A DNA stretch of 64,000 bases from Lepas anatifera (GCA_034440635.1 JAOTON010000453.1:372001-436000), one strand, 5' to 3'. Positions 58,201-63,953 are shown, numbered from the stretch's first letter. Notes: a model not told the origin generated them from the letters alone. A program made the numbers and translations.

Positions 58201-60699
58201 GCGATTCGACATTTCTACGACTAAGCTCGATCCACAACATGGTTTGACCTTTAATGCGTATCGCCGAGTACGGTTTAATGGTTACAAAGTTGAAGTATTC
58301 AAGATCAGCAAAGACCTGTGGCGACTTCAATTAACTCCATAGTATTCAATGGTCTTCTATGGACTTCAGTCCTGGGACAAATGTGTATTAAGAAAACCTG
58401 TCCTAATGTCTATTCCTGATATGCTATGGTTACCGGCCCAGCAAATTAACTCAATTCATCAAACTCAAAATAATGGAGTCAGTCCCCACGGATTCATCTT
58501 ACAAGCTATCAAGCTATTCGTTTGCTATTCATTTCAGCATCGATCCAAGTTTCTAAACATGACCTCCAGGGCTATATATTTCTTAGTTGATTTTCTGGAT
58601 GAACAACAGTGGTATAACGTTTGGATAGCATTCTGTATGACAGTTAAGGATGCTGTTTACTTTTCTTCGGCGTCCTCTGTTTTCCTTCGGCTCACACTCA
58701 CCAGTTCGACGTGGCGGGGTCCGGCTCTCACACTCACCAGTTCAATGTGACAGGGTCCAACTCACACTCACCAGTTCGACGTGGTGGGGTCGCTCACCAG
58801 TTCGACGTGGTGGGGTCCGACTCTCACACTCACCAGTTCGACGTGGCGGGGCCCGGCTCTCACTCACCAGTTCAACGTGGCGGGGCCCGGCGTCCACCAG
58901 CTGCTGTAGGGTCTTCAGGCCGGCGTTGACGATGGCGGCCGACAGCTGTGGTCCGACGCCGTCCAGCTGCCGGCTGACAAACTCCGAGTCCGGCCACAGC
59001 CGGGCCCGCACGCTCTTGGCCAGCAGCACGGCCGACAGGTAGGCACGGTGTCGGCCCGCCCCGCACAGGTACTCAGTCGCACCTGGGGCGGCCGGGGAGG
59101 CTGTACTGGAGTGGGGTGTGGATGTAGGGGGCGTTCCTCACAGGGCGTTCACTGTCTACTACAGCTGACCTGACGGGACCAAGGCGAGGGCACGACGAGT
59201 AACCAGACCAGGAATGAGTCACACGACTACGTTAGTCGAAAAGGCAGCGGCCAAATTCACCGCGATCGGCGAGCCTAAAAGTAACATCCTTGAGGATGAG
59301 GACCAGAATTATCAGTGTATGTCTAGCAATTTCAAACATGCACGATTCCGTAAAAGTTGTAAGCGTAGGCAGTATCAATTTATGTATCTATGTCTAAATT
59401 CTATCATTCTGTGTCTCCATTTCTATACATGTCTGCGCGACCACCAAACAACATTTCTGGTACTCCTGACGAAAAACAAACTTTCCAAGGAAACCGAGGC
59501 CTTAAGCATGCATTCCCTAAAATACATTATGTTTTGTTTGCAATCATGGATCCCACAGAAGGGTAAAGGGACCAGTCACCCCACCTTAGGTTCGTTGATC
59601 CGCTTCCTTGTGGACGATTGGCGTCCTTTTGTAGTGCCAGAGGTGTCCTGAACGCCCATCAAAATCAACACGCGCATTGACGGGGGCGGGTACCCGCCCC
59701 CTCGGGTTTTTCGGAGATAGCAGAAAAACGGCGGCGCGTAGCGCCGCCGTACTTGGCATTCCTTTTCCCTCATCATTTTTACAACTTCTGTGAAAATTTT
59801 AAGGTTAGGCCATCTCAGGTCAGGTCACCAGTACAGGTCAGGTGACCCAACCACAAAAAAGTTCAAGATAGCATAAGTCGGAGCAGGGTTAACTTATCCG
59901 ATTGAAACTCATATCACATAATGGCCCCACTGAGTTACCTAAAATATGTTCCGGTATTTTTTATATCGATGGCCTAAGGTCAGGTACGAGGCATGACCTC
60001 TCCATTGGAAATATATGGGAAAAATGTGTTTTACTGAATAACCCAGTAACGGATGGTGATAGAGCATTTATTTTAGCTGCATTAGACTTGCCTGGGTTTT
60101 GCAGTTCTAATGATATGCATTTTATATAATTTGACCCTGACCTGACCTCAGGTCAGGTCAAATCCTTGATTTGACCTAGCAAGGTCAAATTATATATCAT
60201 TCGATTCGGCTTGCTGAGAGGATTCATATAGTTCAAGTCGTTTTACTCTATCTTAACTTGTTCAGATGTAATGGCCCAAAAAACTTAATTTACATGTTAT
60301 CCCTATGACGGCATATTTTGACCTCTCGTGACCTTAAATTTGACCTGAAAAAATGGTTCAAATGTTTTCGATGGAGAAGTGGATGAGCAACCCAACGCCG
60401 TTAACCGTTTTTCGCTACCTACCGTGGTTCCCGAGATCTTAGGGGGGCTCCGTCAAAGCGAAGGTGGCTCAGACCCCCGTCAATGCGCGTGTTAAAGAGC
60501 TGTGCGGTACAGATGCCTTAAAACTGAACGGCGCCCTTCTCGGTATTTATCTAGGGCAGAAGACAGGGCTCGCTTATGTCCGCCCCACCGCGACCGCTTA
60601 CATCGCATGACGCGCTGGGCGACCCTGAATATCTTGGTGGCGTCCTGCGAGAGCGAGGGGTCCGGTATTGGCAGGCAGCCCAGCACCGCCTGCACCAGG
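24705..60699 (-). CDS. HFM1: HFM1/MER3-type meiotic DNA helicase, C-terminal part (11 exons; 5' part outside window)
   Basis: HFM1/MER3 is a Ski2/Brr2-like 3'-5' DNA helicase that stabilises recombination intermediates for crossover formation in meiotic nuclei. Exons in transcription order: 60699-60602, 59082-58868, 38152-38009, 36443-36346, 33782-33679, 33012-32896, 32418-31522, 29495-29361, 26613-26471, 26066-25835, 24788-24705. All splice phases agree through ten junctions. Visible family landmarks: LVQAVLGCLPIPD, LLAKSVRARLWPDSEFVSRQL, VNRLPPFGS ... LPRYSLRVEQ, CLLVVGDQDNRLL and ELSINFISESWVGLDVE, all from the Sec63 domain. The family's zinc-finger pattern CNHRCLDKLCCGHACC follows. The tail is Pro/Ala-rich, with a possible PCNA-binding-like RRITDFF. 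The helicase RecA domains must lie beyond 60699. Exon 7 contains a coding minisatellite with a 2-bp frame loss in one unit. The identity is secure; the frame of exon 7 is not. Confidence 0.85.
24789..25834. other. HFM1 intron j-k
   Basis: Non-coding. Ends of a possible hAT-like element (GATCCGCCACTG at about 25725). Nothing else recognised. Confidence 0.5.
25835..26066 (-). CDS. HFM1: HFM1 exon j
   Basis: Acceptor CGCGTCTCCTCAG, donor TCGGTG|GTAAGA. 232 bp, phase 2 to phase 0. Ala/Pro-rich disordered segment, then GIDGLLKPKRRCIFRSSV, a short basic stretch. Confidence 0.65.
26471..26613 (-). CDS. HFM1: HFM1 exon i
   Basis: Acceptor TGCGGCGCAG, donor ACCGG|GTACTG (weak). 143 bp, phase 0 to phase 2. 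AGAADQLSPVQLEVARRRP, then EVTEFQQRQRLQQAQMGRLY. Without this splice the frame stops at 26464-26466, so intron retention would give a shorter protein. Phase agreement with exon j supports the weak donor. Confidence 0.6.
26649..28699 (+). mobile_element. family C TTAA element (C1), split by family A copy A2
   Basis: Left end TTAACTCCCGCCTCCGAGCC, right end CCCCCACCGGGCCGAAGGTTAA, here broken as CCCCACCGGG plus CCGAAGGTTAA. Typical family C marks: GGCCCCTATGCGGGATAGCG near the left end, a GTGTTTAAACACCCCC palindrome at the right. AGGTCA/TGACCT hexamers occur throughout. At an internal TTAA (27476) a whole family A element has inserted and duplicated TTAA. Lies in HFM1 intron h-i. Confidence 0.75.
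27476..28499 (-). mobile_element. family A TTAA element copy 2 (A2), reverse, nested in C1
   Basis: Begins TTAACCCGCGCCCCACCG and ends GTGGGGCGAGGGTTAA; GGGGGCCATCGATGGCCCCC palindromes inside both ends. Near full-length reverse-orientation match to A1. Confidence 0.85.
28929..29165 (+). mobile_element. family C fragment (C2), left end
   Basis: Starts TTAACACCCACCCCGGTGGG, follows family C through AAAACGCGAACGC and CGCTTCCTCTCGTTACG, then ends. Confidence 0.6.
29361..29495 (-). CDS. HFM1: HFM1 exon h
   Basis: Acceptor CTGCCGCGCAG, donor CCGCAG|GTAAGG. 135 bp, phase 0-0. VNRRITDFFGGCRSGAV and a Ser/Thr/Ala-rich tail. RRITDFF resembles a PCNA-interacting (PIP) core lacking the leading glutamine. 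Confidence 0.7.
29520..30620 (-). repeat. acceptor-side array of about 63-70 bp units upstream of HFM1 exon h
   Basis: About 16-17 units. Minus-strand order within a unit is CCTGTCACCAGGTGGGAGGT, CCCTGGCCTCTGCCC, GGTCCCGTCACGCAG, CCACCCTCCCCCGTGT. The real acceptor context (TGGCCTCTGCCTGCCGCGCAG, split) is a variant of the same unit. Units of 66 bp keep long frames open on both strands. Confidence 0.85.
30848..31450 (+). mobile_element. family C element (C3), internally deleted
   Basis: TTAA at both ends (30848, 31447). Left CACCCGCCCCGGTGGGCCTC and right CACCCCCATCGGGGCGACAG fit family C. About 250 bp of the usual left interior is missing. Confidence 0.7.
31522..32418 (-). CDS. HFM1: HFM1 exon g: zinc finger plus coding minisatellite
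   Basis: Acceptor CCGCTGTCCAG in phase 1; donor CGCCCA|GTAAGG in phase 0. It codes the zinc finger RTCNHRCLDKLCCGHACC (C-x-H-x3-C-x6-C-x-H-x2-C spacing), diagnostic for HFM1. Then come about eleven 13-residue repeats (GHQTGTPRPQGPQ) from a 39-bp tandem unit, then GLVARPSSGAARFKFGLRV and a Ser/Pro tail. The unit at about 31983-32015 lacks two single bases, so the frames on either side do not connect. Either an assembly slip, a null allele, or an unrecognised intron inside the array. An alternative downstream acceptor at 31770 (phase 1) would make 31522-31769 a separate exon, but no phase 1 donor was found before the array. Confidence 0.55.
31845..32290 (-). repeat. 39-bp minisatellite within HFM1 exon g
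   Basis: About 11 tandem units, coding P-R-P-Q-G-P-Q-G-H-Q-T-G-T when in frame. Units differ at only one or two positions, so the array is young or homogenised. Confidence 0.9.
32896..33012 (-). CDS. HFM1: HFM1 exon f
   Basis: Acceptor GGTGTGCAG, donor TCTG|GTAAGT. 117 bp, phase 1-1. GLDVETVFTPQYLPRPLASC, then a Pro/Ala-rich run. Closes the Sec63 fold. Confidence 0.78.
33679..33782 (-). CDS. HFM1: HFM1 exon e: end of Sec63 domain
   Basis: Acceptor GTGCCGCCTCAG, donor TGGG|GTCAGT. 104 bp, phase 2 to phase 1. DGTLARTGELRRCITTSRCS, then AGDELSINFISESW; the next exon continues VGLDVE. Family members have a comparable LSIN-LIS...VGLD stretch. Confidence 0.78.
33783..34150 (-). repeat. acceptor-side 24-bp array upstream of HFM1 exon e
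   Basis: On the minus strand TGTCTCTGTTCTGTGCCGCC followed by TCAG, the exon e acceptor region, is exactly duplicated in tandem. It is then followed outward by about a dozen diverging units of CTGTxCTGTGCTGTCCC type. Overlapping ORFs rich in C, S and V on the minus strand are by-products. Confidence 0.75.
34151..36345. other. HFM1 intron d-e, remainder
   Basis: Non-coding. Holds a possible hAT-like end (GGCGGATCCAGGG at 34407) and a (CCCACA)n/(CA)n tract at 35798-35910. No gene recognised. Confidence 0.5.
36346..36443 (-). CDS. HFM1: HFM1 exon d: Sec63 strand pair
   Basis: Acceptor GGTCGGCAG, donor GTCAC|GTGAGT. 98 bp, phase 0 to phase 2. DFSVAASTAGPSHSCLLVVG, then DQDNRLLCAARV. The CLLVVGDxDNxLL stretch corresponds to the WxxxxGD strand of Sec63 domains. 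Confidence 0.83.
36452..37045 (-). repeat. acceptor-side 40-bp array upstream of HFM1 exon d
   Basis: About 14 units of about 40 bp (plus-strand halves CCGGCACACTGCGGTGACAC and AAGTACCCAGCTGGTCCACA). On the minus strand each unit ends in ACCGCAGTGTGCCGGT, and the last runs straight into CGGCAG, the exon d acceptor. The coding start of exon d is not included. Confidence 0.88.
37199..37265. repeat. (TA)n microsatellite
   Basis: About 66 bp of uninterrupted TA in HFM1 intron c-d, between the donor array and the acceptor array. Confidence 0.95.
37602..38020 (-). repeat. donor-junction array of HFM1 exon c (36-bp units)
   Basis: About 12 copies, including the real one, of a 36-bp unit holding TGAGAGACCAG|GTCAGTGG, the exact end of exon c and its donor. 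Linker GTCGCGGGGCACGGCAGT. Units being 36 bp, the exon frame stays open through many copies as L-R-D-Q-V-S-G-R-G-A-R-Q repeats. Confidence 0.9.
38009..38152 (-). CDS. HFM1: HFM1 exon c: Sec63 beta part
   Basis: Acceptor GTCCGCAG, donor GACCAG|GTCAGT. 144 bp, phase 0-0. VVNRLPPFGSHVVSAARALP, then RYSLRVEQ and ADVVVTVTLRDQ. PPFG and LPxY are strong HFM1 Sec63 signatures. Confidence 0.85.
38184..38246. repeat. (TA)n microsatellite
   Basis: AT/TA tract with a few interruptions, just 5' (genic sense) of HFM1 exon c. Confidence 0.9.
38297..38330 (-). other. hammerhead-core-like / Penelope-type terminal motif
   Basis: Minus strand CTGACGAAGGTGCTTTGCCA then CCGAAACGTC has the CUGANGA ... stem ... 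GAAA arrangement of a hammerhead ribozyme core, with a GGTG/CACC stem II. Such cores occur at ends of Penelope-like retroelements. A convincing stem III strand and cleavage site are not found, so it may be a remnant. Confidence 0.35.
38427..39364 (-). mobile_element. family A TTAA element copy 3 (A3), reverse, eroded
   Basis: TTAA at 38427 and 39361. Same order as A2 but with many single-base losses, especially in its last third (GC-rich end badly eroded). An older copy. Confidence 0.75.
39365..40237. other. HFM1 intron b-c, unassigned
   Basis: AT-rich, no gene or repeat boundary recognised. Confidence 0.5.
40246..41492 (+). mobile_element. hAT-like element with 8-bp target duplication, carrying A4
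   Basis: Left end CAGGGGCGTAGACATG and right end GGCTACGCCCCTG are inverted repeats. TATACAAG directly flanks both sides (40238-40245 and 41493-41500): a perfect 8-bp duplication, as hAT transposases make. Remove the nested A4 copy and a short non-coding element of about 270 bp is left. Confidence 0.8.
40370..41346 (+). mobile_element. family A TTAA element copy 4 (A4), forward, nested in the hAT-like element
   Basis: TTAA on both sides (40370, 41343), each followed or preceded by the host element's AGAGGGC/GAGGGCCC context. Otherwise like A1, with a few deletions near 40600-40680. Confidence 0.8.
41501..43335. other. HFM1 intron b-c, unassigned
   Basis: 41575-41960 has AGGTCA-rich sequence resembling a worn TTAA-family copy without clear ends. 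42775-42860 (TACGTTCAAGG ... GTGACGTCACACGCTCACCC) resembles 14420-14500. A (CT)n tract lies at 43241-43290. No gene seen. Confidence 0.5.
44555..46205 (-). pseudogene. LINE reverse transcriptase and C-terminal domain (disrupted)
   Basis: Readable in three pieces: 46205-45616 (fingers/palm, NVIPIFKKGDKKDPSNYRSV), 45600-44962 (palm with SGVPEGS and YADD, thumb) and 44965-44555 (C-terminal region). One nonsense codon and one frame change separate them. In Jockey/CR1-type elements this enzyme primes reverse transcription at the target nick. Confidence 0.85.
46206..48799 (-). mobile_element. 5'-truncated retroelement copy encoding an endonuclease-deubiquitinase fusion
   Basis: 2,594-bp insertion in the dead LINE. 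AGGTAAGGCTTT occurs immediately on both sides (46194-46205 and 48800-48811), a perfect 12-bp target duplication. The minus-strand 3' end is A-rich (TATATTAAAA). The 5' junction has a small filler duplication of TGAATTAGGTAAGGC. A-rich end, variable-length target duplication and 5' truncation are hallmarks of target-primed reverse transcription. The whole body except about 120 bp of 3' UTR is one open frame. Confidence 0.85.
46324..48876 (-). CDS. REL-type endonuclease domain fused to USP37-like ubiquitin-specific protease (850 aa)
   Basis: One uninterrupted frame. Residues 1-26 are read-through from the flanking LINE, so the true start has been lost by 5' truncation. Residues about 100-295 look like the C-terminal module of R2-group retrotransposons: a CCHC knuckle (C123-x-C125-x9-H135-x3-C139), then a restriction-like nuclease core R181-P-D with D199 (LVWDAT), ending QRLSIAVVRGN. 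Residues 300-415 are a Ser/Thr-rich linker. Residues 418-837 form a complete USP fold: Cys box GLPNLGNSCYQN (C427), QDANEF, zinc pairs C552/C555 and C601/C604, a UIM-like helix (LLQETIRRSQE, 724-734), His box SYRLVGLVSHHG ... AGHYVADVYN (H790), Asp807/808 and DGYMFFYLH. USP37 is the closest family I recognise. Ubiquitin cleavage is inferred from these intact residues. It is intronless, unlike usual animal USP37 genes. An independent retroposed USP next to a retroelement tail is the alternative. Confidence 0.8.
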   Translation of the reverse strand: MDFFEKCWKKIKYFDSTVQTRSKPYLIHALPNSGTKTTPPEEAKRIHQRLWDRATATDTAESLVKGSDDLTVRARLLAAMRPHSGAWLHAYPMANVGTLLDRETLRFAVALRVGADVCASHRCRCGADIDTRGLHVLSCQLSAGRHPRHAALNNILKRALQSAGIPAVLEPSGLDRGDGRRPDGITTFPYGQGKNLVWDATCSDTFAPSVVARSASQAGTAANNAESRKKQRYSGLTVRYTFQPVAVETTGVFCQTTLPFLKELGRRISSETGDRREGEYLLQRLSIAVVRGNSTSLRQGHTNSETVDWRRSKASNLERDESSQETENKLDNPTPRRLPTTCYNLASDITSPPSRNSTTPDSLTDRDTSVRPSASPRNTDGVENALLLNGAQAQAPILELVPASNRNQHRHSPDPLLIGLPNLGNSCYQNATLQSLLGLQPFLSEMVALGPALDAEKCRTMRAVAHLMELRQSACVTSVSSHLNDLRHVFARIDSAFHGTEMQDANEFLLWLLNSIKEEVDGSRTVFPKQPADRKNPVRDNFQYQTVESYMCTKCQESVLRRQDNISWFVNVPRRQDRDTVPTVQDALHLSMRPDRRELNCEKCQHNEFRVTTQISKFPRTLIIQLNRHMFIGKESKKIRTNVKISKFVTLQKYAAEDADRPPGWDATRYGSLCPPVNWDEPKRQAALRPFGPPHVSDADSEKLTEQDGAEEWPTRAVGDMESLLQETIRRSQEKGEPADIAAEQVQLSQLCTEDDGSAAEDQKADLAGAHSYRLVGLVSHHGATTQAGHYVADVYNLGRQRWFHYDDRSVTCTSEEHVLCNGNQHDGYMFFYLHTDLCRQVAQIETSTT
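48806..49163 (-). pseudogene. LINE endonuclease-RT linker (upstream part of the disrupted ORF2)
   Basis: KCPPWFDGAVRAALRLKEAA and then NPKRYWTFLRSVGKKSS are typical of the segment between endonuclease and RT in Jockey/CR1 ORF2. It stops at the insertion site after DQSLT; the RT piece at 46205 continues with SDDTEKASLL, so the two halves join seamlessly across the insertion. Confidence 0.8.
49429..50412 (+). mobile_element. family C TTAA element copy 4 (C4), full length
   Basis: Shares its left TTAA with the right end of B2. Left GGCCTCCGAGCCACCTCCGC and CCTATGCGGGATAGCG; right GGGGGTGTTCAAACACCCCC, CACCGGGTCGAGGATTAA. AGGTCA/TGACCT abundant (for example 49570-49620, 49750-49800 and 50220-50270). 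Confidence 0.8.
50413..51091. other. region upstream of the P450 start codon
   Basis: Holds more AGGTCA-type sequence to about 50590 and a purine-rich (GA)n tract at 50800-50900. The promoter should lie here but no element is secure. Confidence 0.4.
51092..51176 (+). CDS. P450 exon 1: membrane anchor
   Basis: ATG at 51092 opens MLASLILLCVAVALLWVRRL, then RRPHNFPP, ending CCTCCAG|GTACGC in phase 1. This start gives the anchor-basic-proline order every microsomal P450 needs; no earlier in-frame ATG is required. Confidence 0.75.
51092..56892 (+). CDS. cytochrome P450, CYP2-clan type, two exons, 492 aa
   Basis: Exons 51092-51176 and 55499-56892 (phase 1 intron of 4.3 kb, GTACGC ... TATTTCAG). 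Haem-thiolate mono-oxygenase expected on the ER membrane, oxidising small lipophilic substrates with NADPH-P450 reductase. Residues 3-17 (LASLILLCVAVALLW) form the membrane anchor, followed by a basic RRLRR and Pro hinge (HNFPPGPAQSLLLGN). Helix C WQEHRR (121-126), I-helix oxygen-binding AGMETT (297-302), K-helix E353-I-T-R356, FRPERF (406-411), haem loop FGVGKRVCLG with Cys434. Length is normal for the family and no break is seen. CYP2-clan members in arthropods include hormone- and xenobiotic-metabolising enzymes; I cannot name the subfamily. It lies antisense inside HFM1 intron b-c. Confidence 0.88.
51800..52780 (+). mobile_element. family C element copy 5 (C5), in the P450 intron
   Basis: Left GGGCCTTCGAGCCACC and CCCTATGCGGGATAGCG; right CAAACACCCCCACCGGGGTG then TTTA instead of TTAA. 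Ends worn. Many AGGTCA hexamers. Confidence 0.7.
52781..55498. other. P450 intron, remainder
   Basis: Contains AGGTCA-rich sequence at 53305-53620 and 53730-53790 without recognisable ends, and a near-direct repeat of about 60 bp (ACTTTTTGGACTATTACGGG at 54997 and its copy at 55064). No gene seen. Confidence 0.5.
55499..56892 (+). CDS. P450 exon 2: catalytic domain, stop TAG
   Basis: Acceptor TCCCCTATTTCAG. Carries all catalytic motifs and ends SRRCVGTR before TAG (56890-56892). No intron interrupts the large exon. Confidence 0.88.
57079..57725 (+). mobile_element. family B element copy 3 (B3), right end missing
   Basis: Starts TTAACTCTCGCATTGACGGG, with GGGCGGGTACCCACCCCCGC; follows family B through TTGTTCAGAT then leaves it. 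Fewer AGGTCA than other copies. Confidence 0.65.
57726..58689. other. HFM1 intron b-c, unassigned
   Basis: AT-rich. Short inverted similarity between 58120-58330 halves; nothing named. Confidence 0.45.
58690..58880 (-). repeat. donor-junction array of HFM1 exon b
   Basis: About six units of 27-38 bp (minus strand) repeat GCCACGTCGAACTG|GTGAGTG, the end of exon b with its donor, joined by TGAGAGCCGGACCC-type filler. The real junction is the copy at 58867/58868. Confidence 0.85.
58868..59082 (-). CDS. HFM1: HFM1 exon b: Sec63 helical part
   Basis: Acceptor GGCCGCCCCAG, donor GAACTG|GTGAGT. 215 bp, phase 1 to phase 0. ATEYLCGAGRHRAYLSAVLL, then AKSVRARLWPDSEFVSRQL, then VGPQLSAAIVNAGLKTLQQL and GPRHVEL. 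Its 3' end seeds the donor array at 58690-58867. Confidence 0.85.
59083..59664. other. HFM1 intron a-b, unassigned
   Basis: No domain or element recognised; a 145-codon open frame at 59214-59651 shows no known motif. Confidence 0.45.
59665..60495 (+). mobile_element. family B element copy 4 (B4), near full length
   Basis: Left TCAACACGCGCATTGACGGG, a GGGGGCGGGTACCCGCCCCC palindrome and GGCGGCGCGTAGCGCCGCC hairpin; right CGTCAATGCGCGTGTTAA. The best-preserved family B copy, which shows what B2 lacked before its LINE insertion. Lies in HFM1 intron a-b. Confidence 0.8.
60602..60699 (-). CDS. HFM1: HFM1 exon a (first in window): pre-Sec63/Sec63 start
   Basis: Minus-strand acceptor GTGTTTCAG, donor CGAT|GTAAGC. 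98 bp, phase 2 to phase 1. LVQAVLGCLPIPDPSLSQD and then ATKIFRVAQRVMR, a helix pair conserved in HFM1 orthologues. Confidence 0.8.
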
Positions 60700-60734
60700 C
60701 TGAAACACGGAACAGGCGTCACACCACGGACCCC

Positions 60735-61211
60735 GGCCCGGCGGGCCTCCGATCCACCTTCGCCCTGGTGGGGGCTTCGAGAGACCCCCTCAATCTCGGC
60801 TCCTATGCGGGAGAGTAAAAAAGTGAATGATAATAGATAGCGTAAGAAAAATGATGACTGAACAATATCTACCATGTTTTGGATCAGGTCAATATTGAGG
60901 TTATGATAGGTAAAAAATGTGAAATTTTAGATAATATTTTTGGTTCTAGCGTCTCACTAGCTTGAATGGAATCCATTTGTACGTGCTATTCGATTATTTA
61001 TGTTACGGTGAATAGAATGATGTGTGTACAGCCAGACTAAGAAGTCACGATTGAACAATGAACTGACCTAAGGTCAGGGTAAGGTCACCATATTGTAAGT
61101 CAATATTTATACCAATATACTCGTAATGTCGATCAAAACATAAGAGTATCAAAATGAAAGCAGTATCGCTATTTCCAGCAGTTACTGACCGGAGTCTGAA
61201 AGCCTGCTTAA
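60735..61211 (+). mobile_element. family C element copy 6 (C6), truncated
   Basis: GCGGGCCTCCGATCCACCTT and CTCCTATGCGGGAGAG mark the left end. It follows family C to CTGAAAGCCTGCTTAA, where family D copy D3 begins at that TTAA; the remaining half of C is not found beyond D3. Confidence 0.65.
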
Positions 61212-61646
61212 AGGGAAGGTGGCACCTTCACAACGTGATTTTAACTGAGATAGGCAAGTTGTAAAGCAGGTCGGAAAACCCGGTACTCCATATTTCATTT
61301 GTCTTGGAACTCGATATTTCCGTAGAAAAGCTAAAACCTACCCGAACCCCCCTCAGCCCCGTCGCCGGCTTTTTGAGCTACTGGTTGACATATGCTGACG
61401 TCACGATGAGCATCAGCCAATCGAAGCCCTTGAAGCGTTTCAAGTATGGTAGTGGTTTGCCAGATCGCGACATCATCCACAGGCTGATATTTATTTCTTT
61501 TTCTAGAGGAGTATTTTCAAAAACCAAATATTGAGCTTATTGTACATTTTTCAGAGAAATAATGAGTGGTTTCATTATTTTTGACTAAAAGTACGCCTAA
61601 TTACACTAAATTCCAGGATTCGACCAAGGTGCCACATTCCCTTTAA
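61208..61646 (+). mobile_element. family D TTAA MITE, full copy (D3)
   Basis: TTAA|AGGGAAGGTGGCACCTT on the left and AAGGTGCCACATTCCCT|TTAA on the right: perfect TTAA flanks and about 17-bp inverted repeats. 430 bp, non-coding. Confidence 0.85.
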
Positions 61647-61954
61647 CTCGCACCCTGCTCCGCCAATCCATCCAATACGTTTACCCATCCTTCATATTTT
61701 ATTCGGAAGCAAAATTTGAGAAAAAAACAAACATATTCTCCCTTTCTCCTTAGTAGCTACTTAAGAAAATTTTGTCGGTAATGGTTTTAAAGAATTTCTT
61801 GGAGGGAGGAATGTCGCTGGTGAACGTATGTTAGTGGCGATGATTTCATTCCAGGCCTTTGGACATGATCGGGAAAAAACAAACGTTCTATACACCCGTT
61901 CAGAAGCAGGCTGGATGAAGTGTCGTACTAACCTTCTTTTATTCGTAGTTACCT

Positions 61955-62400
61955 GCAGACTGAATGAATTAGCAAATACCTAAGGTAGCCTGTTGCAAAG
62001 GAAATTGTGTAATATTGTCAGCTGCTGTTTTTTTCACCACATCCGGAAATTTGAGTAGTTTGAGACTTTTGAAGATAGGAGAAGTGAGAGCCCTGTGATG
62101 CTCTCCTGCAATAATGCGGACAATTCGTTGCTGGATAACCAAATTTTCAAGATTCGCGCTGCAGTTTACAGCCCAGACAACCGCACTGTGCTCTAGATAG
62201 GGCTTGACGAGTGAATGGTAGAGCAATATTTTTTGTCTTCGGAGAAGAATGTTCCTGGCCCTAGCAATTATTCCAACGTTTTTGCACACCGCTTTATGCA
62301 CTGGTGAAATATGTGTTTTAAATTTAAGGTTTTCATCGATGTGAACCCCAAGATATCTGATAGTTGATGCTCTGGCTATTTCAAGCGCATTGAGCGTGAT
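61955..62400 (-). pseudogene. 3' fragment of a second LINE reverse transcriptase
   Basis: Minus strand YLGVHIDENLKFKTHISPVH, then IIARARNILLRRQKILLYHS, LVKPYLEHSAVVWA and FKSLKLLKFPDVVKK. This is the thumb/C-terminal stretch of a CR1/Jockey-type RT. Truncated on both sides. Confidence 0.75.
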
Positions 62401-62440
62401 ATTTCATTTGATCATTTGATTTTATTCATTCATTTTCATT

Positions 62441-62868
62441 TGATTTTAACTGAGATAGCCAAGTTGTAAAGCAAGTCGGAAAACCCGGTACTCAATATAT
62501 CATTTGTCTTGGAACTCGAGATTTCCGTAGAAAAAAGCTAAAACTTACCTGCAATGTACCCCTCTTGTACCCCTAGCAGCAGGCCACAGTTGTCATGGCT
62601 GTTAGTGTGACGACATATGCTGACGTCATGATGAGCATCAGCCAATTGAAGGCCTTGAAGCGTTTCAATTATGGTAGTGGTTGCCAGATCATGACATCAT
62701 CCACAGGCGGATATCGATTTCTTTGCCTAGAGGAGTATTTAAAAATCAAAATATTAAGCTTATTGTAAATTTATCAGAGAAATAATGAGTGATTTCATTA
62801 TTTTTGGCTAAAAGTACACCTAATTACACTAAATTTCAGGATTCTACCAAGGAGCTACATTCCCTTAA
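62441..62868 (+). mobile_element. family D MITE copy 4 (D4), left end lost
   Basis: Starts TGATTTTAACTGAGATAGCC without the terminal repeat, ends ACATTCCCTTAA. Shares that TTAA with A5. Confidence 0.7.
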
Positions 62869-63873
62869 CCCTCGCCCCACCGGGGCCATCGATGCCCTCC
62901 TAAGGTTTTTCCGGGATAGCAGAAAAACGACGAAACGCAGGACCGCGGTTGAGGGCTCTATCTCTCACTCCATCATTTTTACACCATCCCTGAAAATTTT
63001 ACCCCGGGTCACCCAAGGTCAGGTCACCAGACGAGGTCAAAAAGTTCACCTCACTTCAACTTTTGAGCTCTATAAGAGCTACGTTTCTCAGTCGATCGAT
63101 TTGAAACTTCCTACAGTTCATGGTCCCACCAGGGTCTACCAGGTGTATATCTGGGATTTTTCGATTTTGTGACCTAAGGTCAGGTCACGAGGAGACCTCT
63201 CCCATTGAAAAACATAGGAAAAAGCTGTCTTATGATCTAAAAGCCACAAAAACGATTGCAAATGCATGGCTTGCTCAGAAAATTATTTTTGGACACCCTT
63301 TTACGGATTTACCCTTTGACCTCTACAATGTCATCCAAGGTCACCGGGGGTCAAAAACAGTATTTTGGCAATAACTTTTGACCTAATTAAGCTAGAGCGT
63401 TGAAACAAAGACCATCGTGTATGCCTCATCACTAGCTTTCATTTGATATGCGGCAAGGTCACTTTCTGACCTTTAATGACCTCAGGTCATGAGGTCACGA
63501 GGTGACCTCTGGAGGTCAAACCACTGGCGGGAGGTCATTACGTCCCACATAACGAGGAAAGGTGTGGGATTTTCCTATCCAATGTAGCTTACCAGATCTC
63601 AATAGCTCTAATGGCATAAGAGTTATGCCTAGTTTTCATAAGCATTGCATATTTGAATGAAAAGAGCCTATCGTGACCTAACTTGACCTCTGGAGGTCAA
63701 ACCATTGACCTGAGCGCTTAAACATGCGAATTAATTTATTACTGAATTCACGCGAGCTTTCTAATGCACTTTGAAGATTTGCGCTAGCCCCCATATTTTA
63801 GGAGTTAGAGGGGGGCCATCGATGCCCCGGTGGGGCAAAGGTGGCGCCGGACCCCCGGTGGGGCGCTGGTTAA
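62865..63873 (+). mobile_element. family A TTAA element copy 5 (A5), forward
   Basis: TTAACCCTCGCCCCACCGG to CGGTGGGGCGCTGGTTAA, AGGTCA-dense interior like A1. Confidence 0.82.
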
Positions 63874-63953
63874 AGTAGTCACAGACGACCTCTAGGGGGT
63901 CGTAAGTCAAAACACATAACATGGCCCTGGAAAGTGCACAAAGATACCATTAT

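Noticed and set aside
59214..59651. 145-codon plus-strand ORF
   Set aside because: No recognisable motif, no splice context, lies in an HFM1 intron.
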